A stretch of DNA of 5,831 nucleotides from Candidatus Rifleibacteriota bacterium (GCA_022704885.1 JAKJFO010000039.1:1-5831), one strand, 5' to 3'; shown: positions 1-5,544, numbered from the stretch's first letter. Numbers and translations: made by a program. The notes: generated from the letters alone by a model not told the origin.

Positions 1-697
1 GGTAGCCATGACCGCCGAAATGAATAATACCGGCACCTTTCATGTTGTTCAGGCGCCGCTGCGAAAAGCCCTGCACTCCGTGTGTTATGGTTTCGACGCC
101 AAAACGTTCAGTATAAACCGGAATCATGAAACTGCCGGCCATCTGATTAAAAGCGTCCCTGGCCATTTCGGTATTGCCGCCGAGCTGGTCGATCATCTTG
201 CCCGGCAATTTCAGCCGGCCTTCATGCACATCGACGATGCGCTGTATGAAAGCTTTTGCAGCGGCCGGGGTTGCGCCGGTTATGAAACCGCTGCGAATAT
301 CGACAAACGGGTCATCATCGATCTTTGTGCTTGCAAGCAGCCAATTCCAGGCAACGTTTACGTCGAGTTCTTCTGGCAGAATAAAAATCAACGCGTAGTC
401 GGGATTCACCTTTATCAGTTCTTCGAGCGCTGATTCAGGATGTTCCGGGTAGAAAACCAGCCGTTGCGCGCCGCTGTGCAGCTTTTCGGCAATGCCGATC
501 GCGTCGCCATACTCGGCCGCAGCCCGCGCGGTTGCCATTATGCAGACAGTCTTTTCGAGACGGCACTTCGCGGCAAGATCAGCCTGCGCCGTCGCTGTTC
601 TCATATCTGCAAAAAGGTAATAAAGGCCGACTGCAATTCCAAACAGTCCGCTCAAAATCCCGACAAGCGTTCCCAGCTTCTGTAAAAGCTTCTGCAT
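1..697 (-). CDS. Membrane-anchored caspase-like (clan CD, CHAT/C25-type) protease, N-terminal part, cut by the left edge
   Basis: The minus strand is open without a stop from ATG at 697 to the window edge, giving 232 residues of a longer protein. The start is well supported: AAGGAG at 705-710 lies 7 bases upstream. Residues 8-29 form one hydrophobic segment with few charges before it, most likely an uncleaved signal anchor placing the rest outside the cytoplasm. Residues 97-155 are an alpha/beta-looking stretch containing PEELDVN (108-114) and IDDDPFVD (126-133). Residues 221-232 end with GAGIIHFGGHGY. A hydrophobic strand followed by HFxGHG is the pattern around the catalytic histidine of clan CD cysteine peptidases (CHAT, gingipain-like C25), which makes H230 the candidate histidine. 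The catalytic cysteine would lie beyond the edge and cannot be seen. The protease call is therefore inferred from one motif plus fold-like context. It could instead be an inactive relative. The existence of the gene is near certain. Confidence 0.8.
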   Translation of the reverse strand, partial: MQKLLQKLGTLVGILSGLFGIAVGLYYLFADMRTATAQADLAAKCRLEKTVCIMATARAAAEYGDAIGIAEKLHSGAQRLVFYPEHPESALEELIKVNPDYALIFILPEELDVNVAWNWLLASTKIDDDPFVDIRSGFITGATPAAAKAFIQRIVDVHEGRLKLPGKMIDQLGGNTEMARDAFNQMAGSFMIPVYTERFGVETITHGVQGFSQRRLNNMKGAGIIHFGGHGY

Positions 698-704
698 GGC
701 CGCG

Positions 705-710
705 CTCCTT
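705..710 (-). promoter_or_regulatory. Ribosome binding site of the caspase-like gene
   Basis: AAGGAG on the minus strand, 7 bases before the ATG at 697. It fixes the start of a gene that has no stop inside the window. Confidence 0.75.
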
Positions 711-725
711 GTCAAATCAGCTACA

Positions 726-770
726 ATTGCCAGCCACCTGTTTTACCATAAGTTTTCAGTTACTGGCAAT
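726..770. repeat. Perfect 8-bp inverted repeat flanking the candidate promoter
   Basis: ATTGCCAG at 726-733 is repeated inverted as CTGGCAAT at 763-770, with 29 bases between the arms. One arm covers the candidate -35 box and the other sits at the predicted transcription start of the caspase-like gene. That arrangement would suit a dimeric or looping regulator. The central loop is long for an RNA hairpin. Chance occurrence of an 8-bp pair at this distance is possible, so the regulatory role is inference. Confidence 0.35.
740..769 (-). promoter_or_regulatory. Candidate sigma-70 promoter for the caspase-like gene
   Basis: On the minus strand TTGCCA (764-769, five of six matches to the -35 consensus) is followed after 18 bases by TAAAAC (740-745, four of six). 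A TG one base upstream of the -10 gives an extended -10 (TGG before the hexamer). Transcription would begin near 733, leaving a leader of about 36 bases before the ATG at 697. The match is moderate, and the call rests on position and pattern only. Confidence 0.35.
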
Positions 771-801
771 CGTCTGAATATCAGTTTTCTGACGTGAACA
801 A

Positions 802-829
802 GCCCGCATTGTCAGCCGGCAATGCGGGC
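802..829 (-). terminator. Hairpin terminator behind the secreted-protein gene
   Basis: GCCCGCATTG (802-811) and CAATGCGGGC (820-829) form a perfect, GC-rich 10-bp stem with an 8-base loop. It begins 18 bases after the stop of the minus-strand gene at 848-1555. In that direction the stem is followed by TTGTTC, a short and imperfect U tract, so it may terminate with help or mainly stabilise the 3' end. In the plus direction no gene reads into it and no U tract follows. Confidence 0.55.
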
Positions 830-847
830 CTGTCTCAATGAATATTA

Positions 848-1555
848 TTACTTGAATTCGATGGTGGAAGCGGCCAGCGGCTCAGAGATGGCATAGCCAA
901 TCAGACCATTTGAAGTGACTTGTTCCCATTTCTGCAGAACGTCATTCCATTTTGTTTCGACCTGGCCGGCGGGAGTTTTGTATTCAAAACCGACATGGAA
1001 AGTGACATAAAGCTTCTGCCCGGGCTTGCTGGTGTAAAGAATGCCGAAATATGCAGAGCGAAAGTCACCTTCCCATGAGACGCCGGGGGCGATCCATGAA
1101 TATACGTTTGGCTCAAGAGAAGTAAATGCATCTTTGGAAGCAGCCCATTTTGGTGTTTCCTTGAGGCTGGTCGGCCACTTGACGTTATCTTCGGGCAGAC
1201 CGCCTTCAGTGTGGTCAGACCAGACCTTATACATGCAGAAATCTTCCGTTCTGTATTGCATGTTGGCTTCCTGAACCTTCTTCACTTTCTCGAGTTCGGC
1301 GCCAAGGTTGGTGCCTTCCGGCAGCAGGGCGCGGAAGTTCAACTGACTCTGTTCACCGGCAGCCACGAAAAACTTGCCATCACGATAGTCGAACAATGAC
1401 ATATCGCATTTGGCTCGGGACGGAATATCCTTGTCGGAAACCAAAATGATACTGTGCCCAAAATTCTTTACATAAGCGGGGTCAAGATCATCCTGGGCAT
1501 AAACCGAAACGACAGAAAGCACCATCAAAAGAAGCACGAAAATGATTTTCCTCAT
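848..1555 (-). CDS. Secreted protein of unknown function
   Basis: A 235-residue protein with a textbook Sec signal peptide: MRK, a hydrophobic core at residues 4-18, then VYA|Q, predicting signal peptidase I cleavage after residue 20. The start at 1555 is supported by GGAGG at 1563-1567, 7 bases upstream. The mature protein (about 215 residues) has no further membrane segment and is rich in aromatic residues (several Trp, Tyr and Phe), with a lysine-glutamate-rich stretch around residues 86-97. It has two cysteines, C50 and C107, which could form a disulfide if exported to an oxidising compartment. The C-terminal half alternates hydrophobic and polar residues as in beta-strands (YFGILYTS, LYVTFHVGFEY). 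I recognise no family. A weak promoter (TTTACT at 1665-1670, 17 bases, TATTTT at 1642-1647) may lie upstream, and the hairpin at 802-829 ends the unit. It has the same orientation as the next gene leftward, but the roughly 150-bp gap with a terminator argues against an operon. Confidence 0.88.
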   Translation of the reverse strand: MRKIIFVLLLMVLSVVSVYAQDDLDPAYVKNFGHSIILVSDKDIPSRAKCDMSLFDYRDGKFFVAAGEQSQLNFRALLPEGTNLGAELEKVKKVQEANMQYRTEDFCMYKVWSDHTEGGLPEDNVKWPTSLKETPKWAASKDAFTSLEPNVYSWIAPGVSWEGDFRSAYFGILYTSKPGQKLYVTFHVGFEYKTPAGQVETKWNDVLQKWEQVTSNGLIGYAISEPLAASTIEFK

Positions 1556-1562
1556 ACAATAA

Positions 1563-1567
1563 CCTCC
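1563..1567 (-). promoter_or_regulatory. Ribosome binding site of the secreted-protein gene
   Basis: GGAGG on the minus strand, 7 bases before the ATG at 1555. It supports the start that gives a complete signal peptide. Confidence 0.7.
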
Positions 1568-1891
1568 ATGATAGTTTTTGCAGCATTAACTTTCTGTTTG
1601 AGCTGATCGCGAAAGCGACCAGACAACATATCTGCAGATGCAAAATACTGCTGAACTCCTTGATAGTAAAGTGTTCCTGAGAATGAGCACCGATATGCAT
1701 AGTCAAAAACGGTACATTGCAAAGTCCATATTTGCGCACCAGAAAATTATCGGCATGATCAATCTGCCGGCCTTCTGCACATCAGACACTTCTTGTCATG
1801 TCAGAACTGGCCACTACGAATGTACCGATTACATGTGCATTCAAAAAATATCGATCAGGTCGCAAGGAGCGCTTTACTCATCTCAAGATAA

Positions 1892-1919
1892 TTTTCAACA
1901 AAGTTTGCAATAATATAAG
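1892..1919 (+). promoter_or_regulatory. Candidate promoter for the pseudopilin-tailed membrane protein gene
   Basis: TTTTCA (1892-1897, four of six to the -35 consensus), a 16-base spacer and TATAAG (1914-1919, five of six) lie in AT-rich DNA about 75 bases ahead of the TTG start at 1995. A second possible -10, TACAAT at 1950-1955, is closer to the gene but has no good -35. The choice between them cannot be made from sequence alone. Confidence 0.28.
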
Positions 1920-1982
1920 CAAAAGTGTCTCCAGATTCCGTGAGAGTGCTACAATGTATAAAATCATGGTATTTCCGTAAGT

Positions 1983-1986
1983 GAGG
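1983..1986 (+). promoter_or_regulatory. Ribosome binding site that decides the TTG start
   Basis: GAGG, 8 bases before the TTG at 1995. It is the only purine-rich site at suitable distance from any of the in-frame candidates (TTG 1995, GTG 2004, ATG 2013). Confidence 0.55.
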
Positions 1987-1994
1987 TAGAGATT

Positions 1995-3311
1995 TTGAAA
2001 ACTGTGAAAAAGATGCTTCTGGCGATTGTTGGCCTGCTGGCTGTTGTCTTTGTAGTGCAGACAGCCCGCATCGTTTCGCTGTTTCGCTCAGCTTCTGGCG
2101 GCGTATCGAAGATTACCGGCGGCGCGCCTTCGAGTCCGGGAAAACCGGCGCCTGCACGCCTGCCATTGCCTGATTTTGTACTGGGATTGACCCGCCCGGC
2201 TGATTGGCGGGAAATTCCCGGCGGAAAGATATCCGCACCATTCTCATTAAGCGGCAGAGAGCTGGTTAAGCTTGAAGAATCGATTGCAGATATTGGTGAA
2301 ATAACACCTGAAGTCAGACAAAGATTCGAAAAAGATCTGCCAGCCCGCCTGATAGCGAGAATGAAGAATCTGCCCGAACCGCCTGAAATACCTGAAATTC
2401 TCGACATCTCAGCACCATTGCAGGATTTTAGAACGATACGTGAAACAGCCCGCTACTGGTATCTGATGAGCAGGTGGTTCTTCAGCCAGGGCCAGCATGA
2501 AGTCGCACTGGCAATTGGCACTTCCATTCTGCTTCTTGCACATGAAGTCGAGACATGCGATATCTCTGGCGCGTCTCTTATTTCGCGTATGATTGCCATA
2601 GCAGTCAGAAATATCGGAACCGCGGCCATCATCGAGACGGCAGACAGTCTTAACCTGCCGGCGGCAAGGCTGAAGAGCTGGACAACGGTTCTTATGAGCC
2701 TGCACGATAATATGCCCGGCATGGAAAGAGCCTGGATGTGTGAGAAGAAGCTGATTCCGAGCGCTTTTCACGAAAGAAATATACCGAACCGCAATAGGCT
2801 GGCCGAAGCCATGTGCGACCCACGTCGCCAGAAGAAGTATATCGATGCCTTTTACGATCCGCTGATAGAGGCATGTAAGATGCCCTATCGCGAAGCCATG
2901 GAAGCATCGTCAAACATGCAAAAAGAAGCAGAAAAGCTGCAGAGAATACTTGATCCCGGCCTGCATTACCTGGGATATTTCTTCATGCCCGAAGATTTCT
3001 TCATGCAGTTCATGTTGTCGATGGCAGTGCCATCATTCAAAAAGGCATTCGACCATGATTTCAATTCACGCCAGATTTTCCGGGCTTCAATAATCGCACT
3101 GGCTCTGCGCGCTTACCAGATCGAGTACAAATCACTTCCCGACTCACTCGAAACGCTCGAAAAGTGGCTCAGCAAAAGTCTGCCAACCGACATCTATACC
3201 GACAAACCAATGCTTTACCACAACAGCGGCGACAAGATTCTTTACAGCGATGGCCCTGACGGGAAACCCGGCACCTCAGACGACACCGTCTTCATGCCGC
3301 TCAAACCATGA
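1995..3311 (+). CDS. Membrane-anchored protein of unknown function with a GspG-like C-terminal tail
   Basis: A 438-residue protein. The start is TTG at 1995, chosen because GAGG (1983-1986) lies 8 bases upstream. The next in-frame ATG (2013) has no good ribosome binding site and would remove the basic MKTVKK head. Residues 7-23 are a hydrophobic anchor, followed by a flexible Gly/Ser/Pro/Ala-rich linker (about 32-58). Residues 90-350 look mostly helical, with a run of amphipathic segments around 145-235. The last ~75 residues (about 362-438) are a helix followed by LPDSLETLEKWL, LPTDIYTDKP and then the aspartate-rich loop SDGPDGKPGTSDD (418-430). This order (helix, P-D-x-L, P-x-D-x-x-x-x-K-P, YS-x-GPDG) resembles the C-terminus of type II secretion pseudopilins of the GspG kind, where the loop binds calcium. 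The N-terminus is not a prepilin type, so it is not a pilin. Function unknown. It is convergent with the dehydrogenase gene 45 bases downstream, with no clear terminator between them. Confidence 0.88.
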   Translation: MKTVKKMLLAIVGLLAVVFVVQTARIVSLFRSASGGVSKITGGAPSSPGKPAPARLPLPDFVLGLTRPADWREIPGGKISAPFSLSGRELVKLEESIADIGEITPEVRQRFEKDLPARLIARMKNLPEPPEIPEILDISAPLQDFRTIRETARYWYLMSRWFFSQGQHEVALAIGTSILLLAHEVETCDISGASLISRMIAIAVRNIGTAAIIETADSLNLPAARLKSWTTVLMSLHDNMPGMERAWMCEKKLIPSAFHERNIPNRNRLAEAMCDPRRQKKYIDAFYDPLIEACKMPYREAMEASSNMQKEAEKLQRILDPGLHYLGYFFMPEDFFMQFMLSMAVPSFKKAFDHDFNSRQIFRASIIALALRAYQIEYKSLPDSLETLEKWLSKSLPTDIYTDKPMLYHNSGDKILYSDGPDGKPGTSDDTVFMPLKP

Positions 3312-3356
3312 CACCGGCTCACTGCGCTGAATCTCCGCAAAATCTCCAGCTTGTGA

Positions 3357-4082
3357 TTAGAATTTTCTATAGATAAAGTCGGGCATGATTTGCAGCAGAA
3401 AAGCGATCAGGCGCCAGCGCCGGGTAATATAAGCGCGTGACCGCCTGGCCCTGATGGCGTCATAAATCTGTCTGGCAGCCTTTTCTGGTGATGCGACCCA
3501 GAACAAACCTTCGCCCTGTGCCATGCGGGTTTCGACAAAACCCGGCAGAATATCGGTTACATAGATTGGTTTGCCAGACCTGACCGCCTTGATTCGCAAA
3601 CCTTCAGTATAGTTACTGACAAAAGCCTTTGAGGCATTGTAAGCCGGCGCTTCATGGCTACCGCGAAATGCTGCAACAGAAGACAGGCTGACAAGGTGCC
3701 CGCTGCCACGGCCGAGAAAATAGCGCATCGCCACGCCAGCCATGGCGGCGAAGCCGGTCACGTTGGTAGCGATAGTTGCTGCTTCCGGCTCCCAGGTGAG
3801 GTCAGGATTAGGCGTGCCGGTGCCAGCACTTATTACGATCAGATCGACATCGCCCAGATCTGCAATAAGAGCGTCGAGTGCCGATATGGCTCGCTGTGGA
3901 GAATCGACGTCGATCTGCCTGCAGACGACCTTATCGCCATGCTGCTGTTGAATTTCGTCGAGCAGTTCCTGCCGCCGCCCGGTAACGCCGACCCGGCAAC
4001 CATGGCTGATCAGCAATTCGGCCAGTGCCCGGCCGATTCCCGATGTCGCTCCGACAATTATCGCAGTTTTAAAGACCGTCAC
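3357..4082 (-). CDS. Classical short-chain dehydrogenase/reductase (SDR), NAD(P)-dependent
   Basis: An oxidoreductase of the Rossmann-fold SDR family, 241 residues from the chosen start, which is the usual length. Numbered from that start it has the cofactor loop GATSGIG (11-17), TGRR at the end of strand 2 (34-37), whose basic residues favour NADP(H), SAG in place of NNAG (85-87), Asn107, Ser135, Tyr148 and Lys152 (YNASK) as the complete catalytic tetrad, and PGFVET (180-185). The C-terminus (about 219-241) is basic then hydrophobic, which could bind a membrane or lipid substrate; the substrate cannot be told. The start is the GTG at 4082, because GAAAGGG (4091-4097) sits 8 bases ahead of it. 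ATG at 4088 is too close to that site, and ATG at 4121 has only a GGAG 16 bases away and would add residues before the first beta-strand. Transcribed divergently from the flavin reductase gene. Confidence 0.9.
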   Translation of the reverse strand: MTVFKTAIIVGATSGIGRALAELLISHGCRVGVTGRRQELLDEIQQQHGDKVVCRQIDVDSPQRAISALDALIADLGDVDLIVISAGTGTPNPDLTWEPEAATIATNVTGFAAMAGVAMRYFLGRGSGHLVSLSSVAAFRGSHEAPAYNASKAFVSNYTEGLRIKAVRSGKPIYVTDILPGFVETRMAQGEGLFWVASPEKAARQIYDAIRARRSRAYITRRWRLIAFLLQIMPDFIYRKF

Positions 4083-4090
4083 GATCATTT

Positions 4091-4097
4091 CCCTTTC
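4091..4097 (-). promoter_or_regulatory. Ribosome binding site that decides the GTG start of the SDR gene
   Basis: GAAAGGG on the minus strand, 8 bases before GTG 4082, but only 2 bases before ATG 4088 and inside the frame starting at ATG 4121. It therefore favours the GTG start. Confidence 0.5.
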
Positions 4098-4232
4098 ATT
4101 TCCAAGAACACTGTGGCTCATGATGATAACAGATCAGCTCCCGCAAGTCTTCCCCATATTCTGATTGCGAACGAGTAATGCTGAATGAGAACTTCGCTGC
4201 ATTTTGCGCTATTATCAGGTAAAATGGAAGTC

Positions 4233-4260
4233 TTGAACTGTCTTTAGTGCAATGCATAAT
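4233..4260 (+). promoter_or_regulatory. Candidate sigma-70 promoter of the flavin reductase gene
   Basis: TTGAAC (4233-4238, four of six), a 16-base spacer and CATAAT (4255-4260, five of six). Transcription would start near 4267, about 22 bases ahead of the ATG at 4289. This would exclude the earlier in-frame ATG at 4247, which lies inside the promoter. Confidence 0.45.
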
Positions 4261-4276
4261 CAGCGAAGCTGCTGAG

Positions 4277-4282
4277 AAGGGG
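4277..4282 (+). promoter_or_regulatory. Ribosome binding site of the flavin reductase gene
   Basis: AAGGGG within a longer purine run, 6 bases before ATG 4289. It selects this ATG rather than the in-frame ATG at 4247. Confidence 0.7.
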
Positions 4283-4288
4283 TATAAA

Positions 4289-4825
4289 ATGGCAAAAAAG
4301 TCTTTTCCGCTGTCGAAAGTCTACAGTCTGCTTGAATCAGGGCCGGTAGTGCTGGTCACCACAGCCCATAAAGGCCGCGCTAACATCATGGCGATGTCGT
4401 GGCACATGATGGTAGACTTCGAACCGCCTCTCGTCAGCTTTATCGTCAGCGACCGCAATCACTCGTTCAACCTGCTCAAAGCGACGAAAGAGTGCGTCAT
4501 CAACATTCCCACCATCGCAATAGCTGAACAGGCAATCGGCTGCGGCAACTCCTCAGGCGCGAAAATCGACAAGTTCGCCACCTTCGGTCTGACCGCCCGA
4601 CCGGCCGGGAAAGTGCAGGCACCGCTGATCGAAGAGTGCTACGCCAGCCTCGAGTGCCGCGTTGTCGATACAAAAAACGTCAACAAATACGGCATGTTCA
4701 TCGCTGAGGTCGTGCAGGCCTGGGTCGATACCAAAGTAAAGCAACCGCAGACCATTCACCATTACGGCAAAGAAAACTTCATGGTCGCCGGCAATCACAT
4801 CAAAATCAAATCAAAGATGAAGTGA
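4289..4825 (+). CDS. Flavin reductase-like FMN-binding split-barrel protein
   Basis: A 178-residue protein of the flavin reductase-like domain family (flavoredoxin and RutF-like proteins), which bind FMN and reduce flavin or pass electrons to partner proteins in the cytoplasm. Family features seen: GPVVLVTTAHKGRANIMAMSW (residues 18-38), with the N-x-M-x-x-SW segment that lines the flavin site; PPLVSFIVSDRNHSFNLL (46-63); KECVINIP (67-74); and GNSSGAKIDKFATFGLT (86-102), typical of this group. The length covers the whole domain with no extra module. The start at 4289 is chosen over ATG 4247 because AAGGGG (4277-4282) lies 6 bases upstream and the likely promoter overlaps the longer frame. It is convergent with the toxin gene, 23 bases away. 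Its physiological electron donor and acceptor cannot be deduced; a link to the divergent dehydrogenase is possible but unproven. Confidence 0.9.
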   Translation: MAKKSFPLSKVYSLLESGPVVLVTTAHKGRANIMAMSWHMMVDFEPPLVSFIVSDRNHSFNLLKATKECVINIPTIAIAEQAIGCGNSSGAKIDKFATFGLTARPAGKVQAPLIEECYASLECRVVDTKNVNKYGMFIAEVVQAWVDTKVKQPQTIHHYGKENFMVAGNHIKIKSKMK

Positions 4826-4848
4826 TGACCTACGCAGGTGAACTCTCT

Positions 4849-5214
4849 TCACGATTCGTGACCAACTACTATCAAAAGGGCTTTTAAAGCCTCTTTGAGT
4901 ATGCTCTGATCGACAGCCCCCATTTTTTTCACAAGCCGCTGTGTATCGAGGCTTTTAATCTGTAACAGATCGAGAGCAGAATTCTTTTGCAGGCCGTTAG
5001 AATCATCCGCAGCAAGAAAAATATGCCATGCATTGTTGGCAAATTCAGTGTGCCAACCAGTCACTGGAACCACAACCTTTAACGGCAGAATACCAAGAGA
5101 ATCGATGCTTAATATCAGAGCCGGCCGAACTTTTTTTATTTCTGCCCCTATGGTCGGGTCGAAATTAATCAGCCAGATATCCCCACGAGATGGTTGTGCC
5201 AGGCTAATATTCAT
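4849..5214 (-). CDS. mazF-like: MazF/PemK-family mRNA interferase toxin
   Basis: A 121-residue protein of normal length for the family of sequence-specific endoribonucleases that cut mRNA and stop growth when not bound by an antitoxin. Signatures seen in order: RGDIWLINFDP (10-20), IGAE-x-x-K-x-RP (22-31), VVVPVTGW (47-54), SNGLQKNSALDLLQIKSLD (72-90) and QRL (92-94). Arg30 and Thr52 fall where the family places active-site residues (R29 and T52 in Kid/PemK; assignment by motif, not alignment). No truncation or frameshift is seen. Its ATG lies inside the antitoxin gene, overlapping by 11 bases, with AGAAGG (5223-5228) 8 bases upstream, so the two are translationally coupled. Transcription presumably comes from the promoter at 5512-5540. 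The cut site cannot be predicted. Confidence 0.92.
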   Translation of the reverse strand: MNISLAQPSRGDIWLINFDPTIGAEIKKVRPALILSIDSLGILPLKVVVPVTGWHTEFANNAWHIFLAADDSNGLQKNSALDLLQIKSLDTQRLVKKMGAVDQSILKEALKALLIVVGHES

Positions 5215-5491
5215 ATAGATCGCCTTCTGAACCGGCGAATTCGTCGTTATTTTGGTAATACTTATGCATTTTTTCTGCCTGCAGACGAAGCAGACTGTCT
5301 CTTACCTCAAGTGGCAACAGCAACAGATCATCCCGGGAAAGCTCGATGCTCTTATTCTCTTTTGCCAGCCATTCACGAATGATCGTCTCGATCTGTCGAT
5401 TGATCGATCTCTTTTCGGCAGCAGCGATCATTCGCAGCTTTTCCAGCAATTCAGCCGGCAAATAAAGACCATGCCTGACATGTGTAGTCAT
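5204..5491 (-). CDS. mazE-like: Ribbon-helix-helix (Arc-like) antitoxin paired with the MazF-like toxin
   Basis: A 95-residue protein. Residues 5-11 (VRHGLYL) would form the DNA-reading beta-ribbon; 12-26 (PAELLEKLRMIAAAE) and 29-43 (SINRQIETIIREWLA) give two helices with the basic turn KRS between them, close to the Arc repressor pattern. The C-terminal half (about 48-95) ends in an acidic, probably disordered tail with EFAGSEGDLYEY, the usual toxin-binding part. It is expected to neutralise the toxin as a complex and repress their shared promoter. The start at 5491 is supported by AGAGGT (5501-5506), 9 bases upstream. It is first in the operon, as in most type II systems, and overlaps the toxin start by 11 bases. 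Pairing an RHH antitoxin with MazF is known, so this is a variant rather than a new type. Confidence 0.9.
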   Translation of the reverse strand: MTTHVRHGLYLPAELLEKLRMIAAAEKRSINRQIETIIREWLAKENKSIELSRDDLLLLPLEVRDSLLRLQAEKMHKYYQNNDEFAGSEGDLYEY

Positions 5492-5500
5492 AATTTTTTC

Positions 5501-5506
5501 ACCTCT
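5501..5506 (-). promoter_or_regulatory. Ribosome binding site of the antitoxin gene
   Basis: AGAGGT on the minus strand, 9 bases before ATG 5491, in an A-rich leader that favours efficient translation. Confidence 0.65.
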
Positions 5507-5511
5507 TTCTA

Positions 5512-5540
5512 AATATACGCTATGTTGCGTAAACTGTCAA
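5512..5540 (-). promoter_or_regulatory. Strong sigma-70 promoter of the toxin-antitoxin operon
   Basis: A perfect TTGACA (-35, 5535-5540), an optimal 17-base spacer and TATATT (-10, 5512-5517, five of six). This is the best promoter match in the window. The predicted start near 5505 gives a very short leader of about 13 bases before ATG 5491, so the ribosome binding site at 5501-5506 would lie at the extreme 5' end of the message. Confidence 0.75.
5516..5531. promoter_or_regulatory. Candidate operator inside the toxin-antitoxin promoter
   Basis: TACGC (5516-5520) and GCGTA (5527-5531) are inverted around six bases and lie between the -35 and -10 boxes, touching the -10. Ribbon-helix-helix antitoxins generally bind short symmetric sites over their own promoters, so this is the natural candidate for autorepression. 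The short arms make it a moderate call. Confidence 0.45.
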
Positions 5541-5544
5541 AGCC

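Larger units (their letters stand above)
1606..1990 (-). pseudogene. Gene-free AT-rich stretch with possible decayed coding sequence
   Basis: The 439 bases between the divergent genes at 1555 and 1995 hold no intact gene that I can support. Two minus-strand frames read like protein fragments. From 1990 down to a TGA near 1834 comes a stretch including SGDTFAYIIANFVENYLEMS, ending LLAT, with no plausible start codon and its upstream end running antisense into the next gene. From about 1760 down to about 1606, in a different frame, a stretch contains FLVRKYGLCNVPFLTMHIG and then EHFTIKEFSSIL before turning cysteine-rich and implausible. Their balanced composition suggests remnants of one or two inactivated genes. 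The region is also AT-rich, and overlapping plus-strand frames (for example a basic 60-residue frame at 1798-1980) are open as well, so chance cannot be excluded. I recognise no family. Confidence 0.25.

Noticed and set aside
8..685. Plus-strand open frames at 8-433, 174-398, 440-685 and 532-777
   Set aside because: They are antisense to the minus-strand caspase-like gene, lack ribosome binding sites and have unlikely compositions. The minus frame has a start, a ribosome binding site and recognisable motifs.
710..715. Perfect TTGACA on the minus strand
   Set aside because: It overlaps the AAGGAG ribosome binding site of the gene starting at 697, so any transcript from it would begin inside the coding region. 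No -10 box at proper distance is evident.
1041..1399. Plus-strand frames of 62 and 77 codons inside the secreted-protein gene
   Set aside because: Shadows of the well-supported minus-strand gene, with no translation signals.
1638..1980. Plus-strand frames at 1638-1913 and 1798-1980 as small genes
   Set aside because: No ribosome binding site precedes either ATG, they overlap each other in different frames, and their composition is not convincing. They are kept only as part of the uncertain intergenic stretch.
2409..2913. Minus-strand frames inside the 438-residue membrane protein gene
   Set aside because: Rich in Cys, His and Ser, with no start signals; antisense shadows of the coding strand.
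3654..4178. Plus-strand 174-codon frame over the SDR gene
   Set aside because: The minus strand encodes an SDR with every catalytic motif intact; the plus frame is its shadow.
4828..4839. ACCT-ACGC-AGGT palindrome between the convergent flavin reductase and toxin genes as a two-way terminator
   Set aside because: A four-base-pair stem without a U tract on either side is too weak to support.
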